Origin: an uncultured Thermomonas sp.
GTDB lineage: Bacteria > Pseudomonadota > Gammaproteobacteria > Xanthomonadales > Xanthomonadaceae
Direction of reading: 5' to 3'
Assembly (NCBI GenBank): GCA_946480065.1
Contig: CAMLJA010000120.1
Span: forward strand, 1-6,236
DNA length: 6,236 nucleotides
Part shown: one piece after another, positions 1 to 5,369 of the stretch
Numbering within the stretch: the first letter of the stretch is position 1
How the letters are laid out: every line of letters begins with the position of its first letter
Notes under the pieces: model-generated
Database searches by the model: none
Told to the model about the DNA's origin: nothing
What the model saw: only the letters and a program-made list of their open reading frames with translations
Made by a program: the position numbers and the translations under genes

Positions 1-519
1 ATGAACCGCCTGCGCGGGAAAGTGGGCATGGTGTTCCAGAAGCCGGTGCCGTTCCCGATGACGATCTACGAGAACGTGGCCTACGGCATCCGCCACCACG
101 AGCGCCTGGGCAAGGCCGACCTGGACGCCCGGGTCGAGCAGGCGCTGCGCCAGGCCGCGCTGTGGGACGAGGTCAAGGACAAGCTGAAGGACAGCGGGCT
201 GGGCCTGTCAGGCGGCCAGCAGCAGCGCCTGTGCATCGCCCGCGCCATCGCCCTGCGACCCGAGGTCCTGCTGCTGGACGAACCCACCTCGGCGCTGGAC
301 CCGATCTCCACCAGCCGCATCGAGCAGCTGGTCGAGGAGCTCAAGCGCGACTTCACCATCATGATCGTCACCCACAACATGCAGCAGGCCGCGCGCGTGT
401 CCGACTACACCGCCTTCATGTACCTGGGCGACCTCGTCGAGCACGGCGCCACCGAGCAGATCTTCTCCAACCCGGTCAAGCAGCAGACCGAGGACTACAT
501 CACCGGGAGGTTCGGCTGA
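1..519 (+). CDS. pstB: PstB, phosphate ABC transporter ATP-binding protein (5' end missing)
   Basis: This is the ATPase subunit of the high-affinity phosphate importer PstSCAB. It works on the cytoplasmic face of the inner membrane and hydrolyses ATP to drive phosphate uptake. The visible 172 residues hold the Q-loop (Q13 in [10 protein letters not shown]), the ABC signature LSGGQ at 69-73, Walker B VLLLDE at 89-94 with catalytic E94, the D-loop SALD at 97-100 and the H-loop histidine H125 in IVTHNM. The VFQKP-PFPMTIY stretch is typical of PstB rather than of other ABC ATPases. Family members are about 255-270 residues, so some 85-90 residues including Walker A lie upstream of the window. The ATG at position 1 is therefore an internal methionine codon and not the true start. 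The gene ends in a TGA that overlaps the phoU start, consistent with a pst-phoU operon. Expression is probably controlled by PhoB from upstream, which cannot be seen here. Confidence 0.96.
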   Translation: MNRLRGKVGMVFQKPVPFPMTIYENVAYGIRHHERLGKADLDARVEQALRQAALWDEVKDKLKDSGLGLSGGQQQRLCIARAIALRPEVLLLDEPTSALDPISTSRIEQLVEELKRDFTIMIVTHNMQQAARVSDYTAFMYLGDLVEHGATEQIFSNPVKQQTEDYITGRFG

Positions 520-1223
520 TGAACGATCCGCACAGCCACATCGTCCGCAGCTACGACCAGGAACAGGCCGACCTGCTGGACGAGCTGATCCGCATGGGCC
601 GGATGTCGGTGGCGCAGCTGGAGGCCGCGCTGGACGTGGTCGGCCGCCGCGACGACAAGGCCGCCGAGCGGGTGATCGCCAACGACGAGGCGATCGACGC
701 GCTGGAGCAGCAGGTCAACCACGACGTGATCCGGCTGATCCGGCGCGGCCCGATGGCCACCGACCTGCGCATCATCCTGGCCGCGCTGCGGGTGGCCTCG
801 GACATCGAGCGCATCGGCGACTACGCCGCCAACATCGCCAAGCGCTCGATGGCGCTCAACCTGGCCCCCCCGCTGCCGCACACCCGCGGGCTGGACGCGC
901 TGGGCCGGATGGCCGCGCGCCAGGTGCGCGACGTGCTGGACGCCTACGTGGCCCGCGACGGCGAGGCGGCGCTGCGCGTGCGCGCCAACGACGCCGAGCT
1001 GGACACCCTGTACACCGGGCTGTTCCGCGAGCTGCTGACCTACATGATGGAGGACGCACGCGCGATCACGCCGTGCACCCACCTGCTGTTCATGGCCAAG
1101 AACCTGGAGCGGATCGGCGACCACGCCACCAACATCGCCGAGAACATCTGGTTCCTGGTCCACGGCGAGGAGCTGATGCCGCCGCGCGACAAGCGCGACG
1201 ACACCAACACCACCGTGGTCTGA
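519..1223 (+). CDS. phoU: PhoU, phosphate signalling regulator
   Basis: PhoU is a cytoplasmic, mostly helical protein. It links the Pst transporter to the PhoR/PhoB two-component system and represses the Pho response when phosphate is plentiful. The 234-residue product is close to the usual length (about 240). It shows the two-fold repeat of the family, each half carrying a metal-cluster motif: ERIGDYAANIAK at 97-108 and ERIGDHATNIAE at 197-208. The C-terminal WFLVHGE stretch at 211-217 is also typical. The start at 519 is supported by overlap with the pstB stop in the TGATG arrangement and by a good Shine-Dalgarno GGGAGG at 505-510, eight bases upstream. The reading frame stays open far upstream inside pstB, but that part is an out-of-frame shadow. 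Co-translation with pstB is expected. Confidence 0.96.
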   Translation: MNDPHSHIVRSYDQEQADLLDELIRMGRMSVAQLEAALDVVGRRDDKAAERVIANDEAIDALEQQVNHDVIRLIRRGPMATDLRIILAALRVASDIERIGDYAANIAKRSMALNLAPPLPHTRGLDALGRMAARQVRDVLDAYVARDGEAALRVRANDAELDTLYTGLFRELLTYMMEDARAITPCTHLLFMAKNLERIGDHATNIAENIWFLVHGEELMPPRDKRDDTNTTVV

Positions 1224-1225
1224 AC

Positions 1226-1259
1226 CCGGGCCGCCCGCCCGGCCGCGGCGTTCGCCGCG
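1226..1259 (+). terminator. GC-rich hairpin pair after phoU, possible terminator
   Basis: Two small inverted repeats follow the phoU stop. CCGGGC at 1226-1231 pairs with GCCCGG at 1237-1242. CGCGGC at 1244-1249 pairs perfectly with GCCGCG at 1254-1259 around a GTTC loop. They lie between phoU and the next operon, where the phosphate transcript might end. There is no T-run, so a classical intrinsic terminator is not shown. In DNA this GC-rich, short chance hairpins are common. Confidence 0.3.
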
Positions 1260-1281
1260 CACCGCCCCGGCGCGCTAGGAT
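1251..1281 (+). promoter_or_regulatory. Possible promoter for the hvfABC-like operon
   Basis: A TAGGAT hexamer at 1276-1281 could act as a -10 element, with a weak -35-like TTCGCC at 1251-1256 and a long 19-base spacer. It would start transcription about 30 bases before the gene at 1320. The 96-base gap after phoU and the unrelated function of the downstream genes make a separate promoter plausible. The match to the housekeeping consensus is poor, and no copper- or sigma-factor-specific operator could be recognised. Confidence 0.3.
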
Positions 1282-1319
1282 GCCGCCACATCCCCACGCG
1301 CCCCGCGCCGGAGTCCGCC

Positions 1320-1871
1320 ATGCCCAGGTCCAAGTCCCCCACCCCCGCCGCCCTGCTGCTGGGCGCCGCCGTCGGCACCCTGGCCGCGGGTTCGCTGTTC
1401 TCGATGCAGGCCATGGCCCACGGCTACCAGCAGGACGCCGCGCCGGCGCAGGCCAAGCCGGCCGAAGGCAAGTGCGGGGAGGGCAAGTGCGCCGCCGGCA
1501 TGAAGCCGGCCGCCGCCGCGGCCGACAAGCCCGCCGAGGGCAAGTGCGGGGAAGGCAAGTGCGGCGAGGGCAAGTGCGGCGGCATGCAGGCCGGCGCCGG
1601 CAAGGCCGCGCACGAGGGCGGCTGCGGCATGGCCAGGATGGATGCCGACAAGGACGGCAAGCTCTCCCGCGCCGAGTTCGACGCCGCCCACCAGGGCATG
1701 GAGGAGAAGTTCGCCGCGCACGACGCCGACGGCGACGGCTTCATCACCCAGGCCGAGATGGACGCCCACCACGCCGCCATGCAGGAGCCCGCCGCGGATG
1801 CCAAGGCCGCCGGCGAAGGCAAGTGCGGGGAAGGCAAGTGCGGCGAGGGGAAGTGCGGCGGCAGCATGTGA
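1320..1871 (+). CDS. hvfA: HvfA-like secreted EGKCG-repeat RiPP precursor with two EF-hands
   Basis: This is the likely substrate peptide of the MNIO oxidase encoded next to it. The 183-residue product starts with a signal peptide: SKS basic start, hydrophobic AALLLGAAVGTLAAG, and probable cleavage after AMA at 31-33, leaving His34 first. The mature part carries eight EGKC motifs: E49 and E54 in cluster 1; E73, E78 and E83 in cluster 2; E166, E171 and E176 in cluster 3. A degenerate EGGCG lies at 99-103. All nine cysteines (52, 57, 76, 81, 86, 102, 169, 174, 179) belong to these motifs. Two canonical EF-hand loops, D108-E119 (DxDxDG) and D135-E146 (DxDGDG), sit between clusters 2 and 3. In known HvfA-type peptides the EGKCG cysteines are oxidised to copper-binding heterocycle/thioamide groups. 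Export and copper binding here are inferred. A GGAG at 1310-1313 supports the start. A plain EF-hand protein or metallothionein-like protein is less likely because of the operon context. Confidence 0.9.
   Translation: MPRSKSPTPAALLLGAAVGTLAAGSLFSMQAMAHGYQQDAAPAQAKPAEGKCGEGKCAAGMKPAAAAADKPAEGKCGEGKCGEGKCGGMQAGAGKAAHEGGCGMARMDADKDGKLSRAEFDAAHQGMEEKFAAHDADGDGFITQAEMDAHHAAMQEPAADAKAAGEGKCGEGKCGEGKCGGSM
1464..1490 (+). repeat. EGKC repeat cluster 1 (two units)
   Basis: Two tandem 15-base units encode EGKCG and EGKCA (residues 49-57; the second Gly is replaced by Ala58 just after the span). The first unit uses GGG for the Gly after Cys, as the first unit of both other clusters does. This cluster lies close to the predicted mature N-terminus. 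Confidence 0.85.
1536..1580 (+). repeat. EGKCG repeat cluster 2 (three units)
   Basis: Three perfect EGKCG units in tandem (residues 73-87), each 15 bases. At the DNA level the 48 bases beginning here, which run into the following GGC codon, match those of cluster 3 with only two differences. Such near-identical repeats can gain or lose units by replication slippage. Confidence 0.9.
1815..1859 (+). repeat. EGKCG repeat cluster 3 (three units)
   Basis: Three perfect EGKCG units in tandem (residues 166-180) at the C-terminus, followed only by Gly-Ser-Met. The codon pattern (GGG after the first Cys, GGC after the second and third) is the same as in cluster 2, which suggests that one is a copy of the other. 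Confidence 0.9.
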
Positions 1872-1877
1872 GGCGGC

Positions 1878-2702
1878 ATGGCTGAGCCGCTGCTGCCCCC
1901 GCGCAGCGCGGGCCTGGGCCTGCGCCGCGCCCTGCTGGATGAACTGATCGAGGCGCCTGCGGGCGCCTTCGATTTCCTGGAGTGCGCGCCGGACAACTGG
2001 ATCGGCGTGGGCGGCGCGCTGGGCGAGCGGCTGGCGCAGCTGGCCGCCCGGCACCCGCTGAGCTGCCACGGGCTGTCGCTCTCGCTGGGCGGGCCCGACC
2101 CGCTGGACCACGCCTTCCTGCGCCAGACCCGCGCGTTCCTGGACCGGCACGGCGCCGTGCTCTACAGCGAGCACCTGAGCTACTGCGCCGCCGACGGCCA
2201 CCTGTATGACCTGCTGCCGCTGCCGTTCACCGAGGAAGCGGTGCGCCACGTGGCCGCCCGCATCGGCGAGGTGCAGGACGCGCTGGGCCGGCGCATCGCG
2301 GTCGAGAACGTGAGCACCTACGCCCAGCCTTTCCGCGCGATGGACGAGGCCAGCTTCGTGCGCGCGGTGCTGGACGAAGCCGGCTGCGACCTGCTGCTGG
2401 ACGTCAACAACGCCTACGTCAACGCCGTCAACCACGGCGGCGACGCGCGCGCCTTCATCGCCGCCATGCCGGGCGAACGGATCGCCAGCTACCACGTGGC
2501 CGGCCACTACGACGAAGCCGACGACCTCAAGGTCGACACCCACGGCACCGCGGTCAAGGACGACGTGTGGGGCCTGCTCGCGTTCGCCTACGCCACCCAC
2601 GGCGTGCGCCCCACCCTGCTGGAGCGCGACTTCCACTTCCCGCCGCTGCCGGTGCTGCTGGACGAGGTCGCGCACGTCCGCGCGCTGCAGGCGGCGGCAT
2701 GA
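1878..2702 (+). CDS. hvfB: HvfB-like MNIO (DUF692) multinuclear non-heme iron oxidase, RiPP maturase
   Basis: This is a cytoplasmic TIM-barrel oxidase of the DUF692/MNIO family, related to MbnB and HvfB. The family uses an iron cluster and O2 to rearrange cysteines in precursor peptides. The 274-residue product has the typical order of family motifs: [12 protein letters not shown] (12-23), [14 protein letters not shown] (33-46), HGLSLSLGG (64-72), YSEHLSY (96-102), ENVSTY (143-148), [18 protein letters not shown] (173-190), YHVAGHYDE (205-213), DTHG (220-223) and [14 protein letters not shown] (247-260). Likely iron-site residues are H64, E98/H99, E143/N144, D175/N178, H206/H210, D220/H222 and E249. 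They look complete, but their assignment is by family pattern. The gene starts six bases after the precursor stop, with GAGG at 1870-1873 overlapping that stop. Its own stop overlaps the next start. The substrate is inferred to be the EGKCG precursor upstream. Confidence 0.93.
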   Translation: MAEPLLPPRSAGLGLRRALLDELIEAPAGAFDFLECAPDNWIGVGGALGERLAQLAARHPLSCHGLSLSLGGPDPLDHAFLRQTRAFLDRHGAVLYSEHLSYCAADGHLYDLLPLPFTEEAVRHVAARIGEVQDALGRRIAVENVSTYAQPFRAMDEASFVRAVLDEAGCDLLLDVNNAYVNAVNHGGDARAFIAAMPGERIASYHVAGHYDEADDLKVDTHGTAVKDDVWGLLAFAYATHGVRPTLLERDFHFPPLPVLLDEVAHVRALQAAA

Positions 2703-3439
2703 GCGCCCTGCACGACCAGCTGCGCGCGCTGGCCGCGCACGTGCGCGACCCGGCGGCGCATCCCGGCCCGCCCGGGATCGAGGACCGCCGCCTGGCGGTC
2801 TACCGCGAGCTGGTGTTCAACAACCTCGACGGCCTGCTGGCCGGCGGCTTCCCGGTGATCCGCCGCACCCTGGGCGACGAGGCCTGGCGCGCGCTGCTGC
2901 GGCGCTTCCTGGCCACCCATCGCAGCGAGACCCCGCTGTTCACCCGGCTGGGGCTGGAATTCGTCGCGTTCCTGGAGGCTGGCGAGGATCCGGCGCGGCC
3001 GTGGCTGGCGGAACTGGCGCACTACGAATGGGCGGAACTGGGGCTGCAGCTCAGCGACGCCGTGTCGCCGCCGCACGACCCCGCCGGCGATCTGCTGGAG
3101 GGCGTGCCCGTGCTCTCGCCGCTGGCCTGGCCGCTGGCCTACCGCTGGCCGGTGGACCGGATCGGGCCCGGCTGCCAGCCGCTGCAGCCGCCGGACGCGC
3201 CCACGCTGGTGCTGCTGCGCCGCGACCCCGAAGGCCGCGTACGCTTCTCGCGGCTCTCGCCGCTGCTGTTCGAACTGCTGCGGCGGATCGGCGCCGGCGA
3301 GGGGCTCACCGGCCGCGCGCTGCTGGCCGCGCTGGCGCAGGACGCCGGGCAGCCCGTGGACGCGGTACTGGCGGAAGCGCGGCCGCTGCTCGCGCAGCTG
3401 CGGGCCGAGGGCGTTCTGCCCGGCACGCGCGCGGATTGA
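2699..3439 (+). CDS. hvfC: HvfC-like DUF2063 RiPP maturation partner
   Basis: This is the expected partner of the MNIO enzyme. In related systems the DUF2063 protein binds the precursor peptide and presents it to the oxidase. The 246-residue product has the DUF2063 N-terminal helical region: [17 protein letters not shown] (31-47), [13 protein letters not shown] (51-63) and [12 protein letters not shown] (70-81). It continues with the AHYEWAEL stretch (107-114) and a C-terminal domain that includes [17 protein letters not shown] (193-209), likely a recognition-type winged-helix fold as in other family members. Databases sometimes call this family a putative DNA-binding domain, but the neighbouring MNIO gene argues for the maturation role. 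The start ATG overlaps the TGA of the upstream gene (ATGA at 2699-2702) with only a weak ribosome site, so translation is probably coupled. No DoxX-like or transport gene follows. Confidence 0.9.
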   Translation: MSALHDQLRALAAHVRDPAAHPGPPGIEDRRLAVYRELVFNNLDGLLAGGFPVIRRTLGDEAWRALLRRFLATHRSETPLFTRLGLEFVAFLEAGEDPARPWLAELAHYEWAELGLQLSDAVSPPHDPAGDLLEGVPVLSPLAWPLAYRWPVDRIGPGCQPLQPPDAPTLVLLRRDPEGRVRFSRLSPLLFELLRRIGAGEGLTGRALLAALAQDAGQPVDAVLAEARPLLAQLRAEGVLPGTRAD

Positions 3440-3468
3440 CGGCGGCCGCCGCGCGCATCGATTAACCT
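3436..3468 (+). promoter_or_regulatory. Possible rnt promoter with leaderless start
   Basis: TTGACG at 3436-3441 resembles a -35 element and overlaps the hvfC stop codon. A TAACCT at 3463-3468 could be the -10, ending six bases before the rnt ATG at 3475. The 21-base spacer is longer than usual. No Shine-Dalgarno is visible before rnt, which fits a transcript starting at or next to the ATG. The assignment is tentative. Confidence 0.3.
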
Positions 3469-3474
3469 GTCGCG

Positions 3475-4155
3475 ATGACTTCCGCCCACGCACCGGTCGC
3501 CGAGCACGACGGCCACACGCCCATGGCCGCGCGCTTCCGCGGCTACCTGCCCGTGGTGGTGGACGTGGAGACCGGCGGCTTCGACTGGAACCGGCACGCG
3601 CTGCTGGAGATCGCGGCGGTCCCGATCGAGCTGGACGACCGCGGCCGCTTCGTGCCCGGCGAGGTGGCGCACGCGCACCTGGCGCCGGCGCCGGGCACCG
3701 CGATCGACCCCAAGTCGCTGGAGGTGACCGGGATCAAGATCGGCCACCCCCTGCGCGGCGAACTGCCCGAGCGCGAGGCGCTGGACAAGGTGTTCGCGCA
3801 GGTGCGCGCCGCGGTGAAGCGGCACGGCTGCCAGCGCGCGATCCTGGTGGGGCACAACGCCCACTTCGACCTCAACTTCCTCAACGCCGCGGTGAACCGG
3901 GTGCAGCACAAGCGCAACCCGTTCCACCCCTTCAGCGTGTTCGACACGGTGACCATGGCCGGCATGGCCTACGGGCAGACGGTGCTGGCCCGCGCGATGA
4001 TCGCCGCCGGCTTCCACTGGGACCCCAGCGAGGCGCATTCGGCGGTCTACGACGCCGAGCAGACGTCGCGGCTGTTCTGCACCATCGCCAATGCCTGGCC
4101 CCGCCCTGCCCCATTGGACGACACGCCGCACTCGGCCTCAATCGCCGCGACGTAG
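3475..4155 (+). CDS. rnt: Ribonuclease T (DEDDh 3'-5' exoribonuclease)
   Basis: RNase T trims the 3' ends of tRNAs and other stable RNAs, including end turnover of the tRNA CCA tail and maturation of 23S and 5S rRNA; the enzyme acts as a dimer in the cytoplasm. The 226-residue product has the full DEDDh set: D30 and E32 in [11 protein letters not shown]132 in [11 protein letters not shown]188 in EAHSAVYD and D193. From recalled E. coli RNase T positions (D23, E25, D125, H181, D186), the spacing between these residues is the same. [16 protein letters not shown] (20-35), [11 protein letters not shown] (148-158) and GQTVLARA (167-174) are also typical. A seven-residue longer N-terminus and a variable Pro/Ala-rich tail differ from E. 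coli. An inner methionine at residue 17 is an alternative start. The TAG stop lies in the left tip of the palindrome at 4152-4227. The gene converges on the membrane protein gene on the minus strand. Confidence 0.95.
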   Translation: MTSAHAPVAEHDGHTPMAARFRGYLPVVVDVETGGFDWNRHALLEIAAVPIELDDRGRFVPGEVAHAHLAPAPGTAIDPKSLEVTGIKIGHPLRGELPEREALDKVFAQVRAAVKRHGCQRAILVGHNAHFDLNFLNAAVNRVQHKRNPFHPFSVFDTVTMAGMAYGQTVLARAMIAAGFHWDPSEAHSAVYDAEQTSRLFCTIANAWPRPAPLDDTPHSASIAAT

Positions 4156-4227
4156 GAGCGCACCGCAGGGCGCGAACGCTTCGCGGGACCACGCGGAGGG
4201 CATCGCGCCCTTCCAGTGCGCTCCTAC
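4152..4227. repeat. 76-bp REP-like imperfect palindrome between convergent genes; possible bidirectional terminator
   Basis: Left arm 4152-4175 and right arm 4203-4227 pair over 20 base pairs. The outer 12 bases GTAGGAGCGCAC match perfectly, a 4/5-base internal bulge follows, then GGGCGCGA matches perfectly. Inside the loop, CTTCGCG (4179-4185) can pair with CGCGGAG (4192-4198) with one G-T pair. The tip TAG of the left arm is the rnt stop (4153-4155), and the tip TAG of the right arm, read on the minus strand (4226-4224), is the stop of the membrane protein gene. The GTAGGAGCGCAC end resembles repeated extragenic palindromes I associate with Xanthomonadaceae genomes. Copy number elsewhere cannot be seen from one window. 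A role in ending both transcripts or protecting their 3' ends is inferred. Confidence 0.8.
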
Positions 4228-4493
4228 CGGGGGGCGGAGGCGCCGCGGGCCTTGAACGAACGCGCGATGCCGTACAGGCTGACCGCCATCCACGCCGCCT
4301 CCAGCAGGAACACCGACGGGTTGAAGGTGCCCAGCAGCGAGACCAGCACGCCGCCCGCACCCAGCAGGTTGAGCAGCTGGTAGGCCAGCCCCGTGCCCGA
4401 CAGCCGGCCCGCCTGCAGCAGCGCGAACGCGCCCAGGATCATCACCGTGCCCAGCAGCCCCACCCAGTCGTACCACGCCAGGTCCAGTCCCAT
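4224..4493 (-). CDS. Small three-helix membrane protein (CBU_0592-like family)
   Basis: The 89-residue product has three hydrophobic segments, about 8-27 (YDWVGLLGTVMILGAFALLQ), 36-54 (GLAYQLLNLLGAGGVLVSL) and 60-78 (SVFLLEAAWMAVSLYGIAR), and a short basic tail. The pattern YDWVGLLG, LAYQLLNLLGA, EAAWMAVSLYG resembles the conserved small bacterial membrane protein family named after Coxiella CBU_0592; that assignment is from memory of the pattern. Its function is unknown. The start at 4493 is supported by a strong Shine-Dalgarno AGAGGAG (4506 down to 4500), six bases before the ATG, and by a one-base overlap with the rlmB stop, so it is probably co-translated with rlmB. The TAG stop is formed by the right tip of the palindrome at 4152-4227. 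Confidence 0.85.
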   Translation of the reverse strand: MGLDLAWYDWVGLLGTVMILGAFALLQAGRLSGTGLAYQLLNLLGAGGVLVSLLGTFNPSVFLLEAAWMAVSLYGIARSFKARGASAPR

Positions 4494-5242
4494 CACGCGC
4501 TCCTCTGCCGCACCGCCTCGAACAGGGCCACGCCGCCGGCGACCGAGACGTTGAGGCTCTCGAAACCACCCGGCATGGGGATCTTCACCAGCTGGTCGCA
4601 GGTGTCGCGGGTGAGCCGGCGCAGGCCTTCGCCCTCGCTGCCCATCACCAGCGCCACGTTGCCCCTCAGGTCGATGGCGTACAGCGAGGCGTCCGCCTCG
4701 CCGGCCAGCCCGTAGATCCACACCCCGGCCTTCTGCAGGTCGCGCAGCGTGCGCGACAGGTTGGTCACGCTGAACACCGGCAGGGTGTCGGCCGCGCCGG
4801 CCGAGGTCTTGCGCACGGTGGCGTTGACCTGCACCGCCTTGTCCTTGGGGATGACGACCGCGGTCGCGCCTGCGGCCGCCGCGCTGCGCAGGCAGGCGCC
4901 GAGGTTGTGCGGGTCCTGCACGCCGTCCAGCACCAGCAGCAGCGCCCTGCCTTCGGCGGCTTCGACCAATCCCGGCAGCTCGTGCTCGTCCCAGGTCTTC
5001 GCCGCCGCATAGCGCGCCGCGGCGCCCTGGTGGCGCACGCCGCCGGCCACCCCGTCCAGCGCCTGCTGGGCGACCCGGCGCACGTCGATGTCCTTGCGCC
5101 GCGCCTGCTGCTCGATCTCGGTGATGCGCGGGTTCCTGCCGCCGGCCTCCAGCAGCACTTCGCGCACGTGTTCGGCGTCGTGCTCCAGCGCGGAGGCCAC
5201 CGCGTTGATGCCGACGATCCACTGGGAGGCTTTGCTGTTCAT
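4493..5242 (-). CDS. rlmB: RlmB, 23S rRNA (guanosine-2251-2'-O)-methyltransferase
   Basis: RlmB methylates the ribose of G2251 in the peptidyl-tRNA (P) loop of 23S rRNA using S-adenosylmethionine. The 249-residue product matches the usual length (about 243). It has an N-terminal SpoU substrate-binding domain (WIVGINAVASALE at 8-20; the rest to about 80) and a C-terminal SPOUT knot domain. The three SPOUT motifs are present: DPHNLGACLRSA (110-121) with the catalytic-type Arg118, ALVMGSEGEGLRRL (197-210), and IPMPGGFESLNVSVAGGVALFE (221-242) with Asn231. These fit RlmB better than TrmH or TrmL. The start at 5242 has no visible Shine-Dalgarno, but the MNSKASQWIVGINAV beginning fits the family. 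The gene lies 127 bases downstream of rnr, an order also found in E. coli, and overlaps the next gene by one base. Confidence 0.95.
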   Translation of the reverse strand: MNSKASQWIVGINAVASALEHDAEHVREVLLEAGGRNPRITEIEQQARRKDIDVRRVAQQALDGVAGGVRHQGAAARYAAAKTWDEHELPGLVEAAEGRALLLVLDGVQDPHNLGACLRSAAAAGATAVVIPKDKAVQVNATVRKTSAGAADTLPVFSVTNLSRTLRDLQKAGVWIYGLAGEADASLYAIDLRGNVALVMGSEGEGLRRLTRDTCDQLVKIPMPGGFESLNVSVAGGVALFEAVRQRSA

Positions 5243-5248
5243 GGCGGA

Positions 5249-5254
5249 ATTGTG
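5249..5254 (-). promoter_or_regulatory. Weak -10-like element before rlmB
   Basis: On the minus strand CACAAT (5254 to 5249) resembles a -10 box and ends six bases before the rlmB ATG, the same geometry as the candidate before rnt. No acceptable -35 was found about 17 bases further upstream, and rlmB may simply be read through from rnr. Low support. Confidence 0.2.
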
Positions 5255-5301
5255 CCGGAAATGGCGCCTGCGCCCGCAGCAGCGGGGTCGGCCGCGACCG
5301 C

Positions 5302-5324
5302 CGGCGGCGCGCAGGACGCCGCCG
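5302..5324 (-). terminator. Hairpin in the rnr-rlmB gap, possible attenuating terminator
   Basis: CGGCGGCG at 5302-5309 and CGCCGCCG at 5317-5324 form a perfect 8-bp stem around a 7-base loop. A 12-base palindrome GCGGCATGCCGC at 5324-5335 touches it. The hairpin lies about 45 bases after the rnr stop on the minus strand. There is no T-run, so it may be a weak terminator, an RNA processing site or GC-rich chance. Confidence 0.3.
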
Positions 5325-5369
5325 CGGCATGCCGCCGCCGAAGCCGCGCCCCGACGGCGGCGACCGGAA

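Noticed and set aside
162..518. An N-terminal extension of phoU reaching back into pstB
   Set aside because: The extension is an out-of-frame reading of pstB. The PhoU family length and the GGGAGG site fix the start at 519.
1464..1859. The repeated 15-base units as a possible CRISPR-like or non-coding repeat array
   Set aside because: They are in-frame tandem codons for EGKCG inside a coding gene, with no spacers of regular length.
1320..1871. A plain metallothionein-like or calmodulin-like protein
   Set aside because: Every cysteine sits in an EGKC or EGGC motif, a signal peptide is present and DUF692 and DUF2063 genes follow directly, so a RiPP precursor explains the data better. The EF-hands are real but are only part of the protein.
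1275..2675. A 466-residue open frame on the minus strand across the hvfA-hvfB region
   Set aside because: It is antisense to two genes with clear family motifs and is rich in His, Val, Gly and Arg in the way GC-rich antisense frames are. It shows no domain.
2699..3439. A DNA-binding transcription regulator, as the DUF2063 family is sometimes labelled
   Set aside because: The gene overlaps the MNIO oxidase gene, and DUF2063 proteins in that setting act as peptide-maturation partners. No clear helix-turn-helix could be identified by eye.
4224..5330. A 368-residue minus-strand frame that appears to fuse an N-terminal extension to the small membrane protein
   Set aside because: The N-terminal part overlaps rlmB in another frame and is Arg/Ala/Gly-rich low-complexity sequence. 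The real gene starts at 4493 with a strong Shine-Dalgarno.
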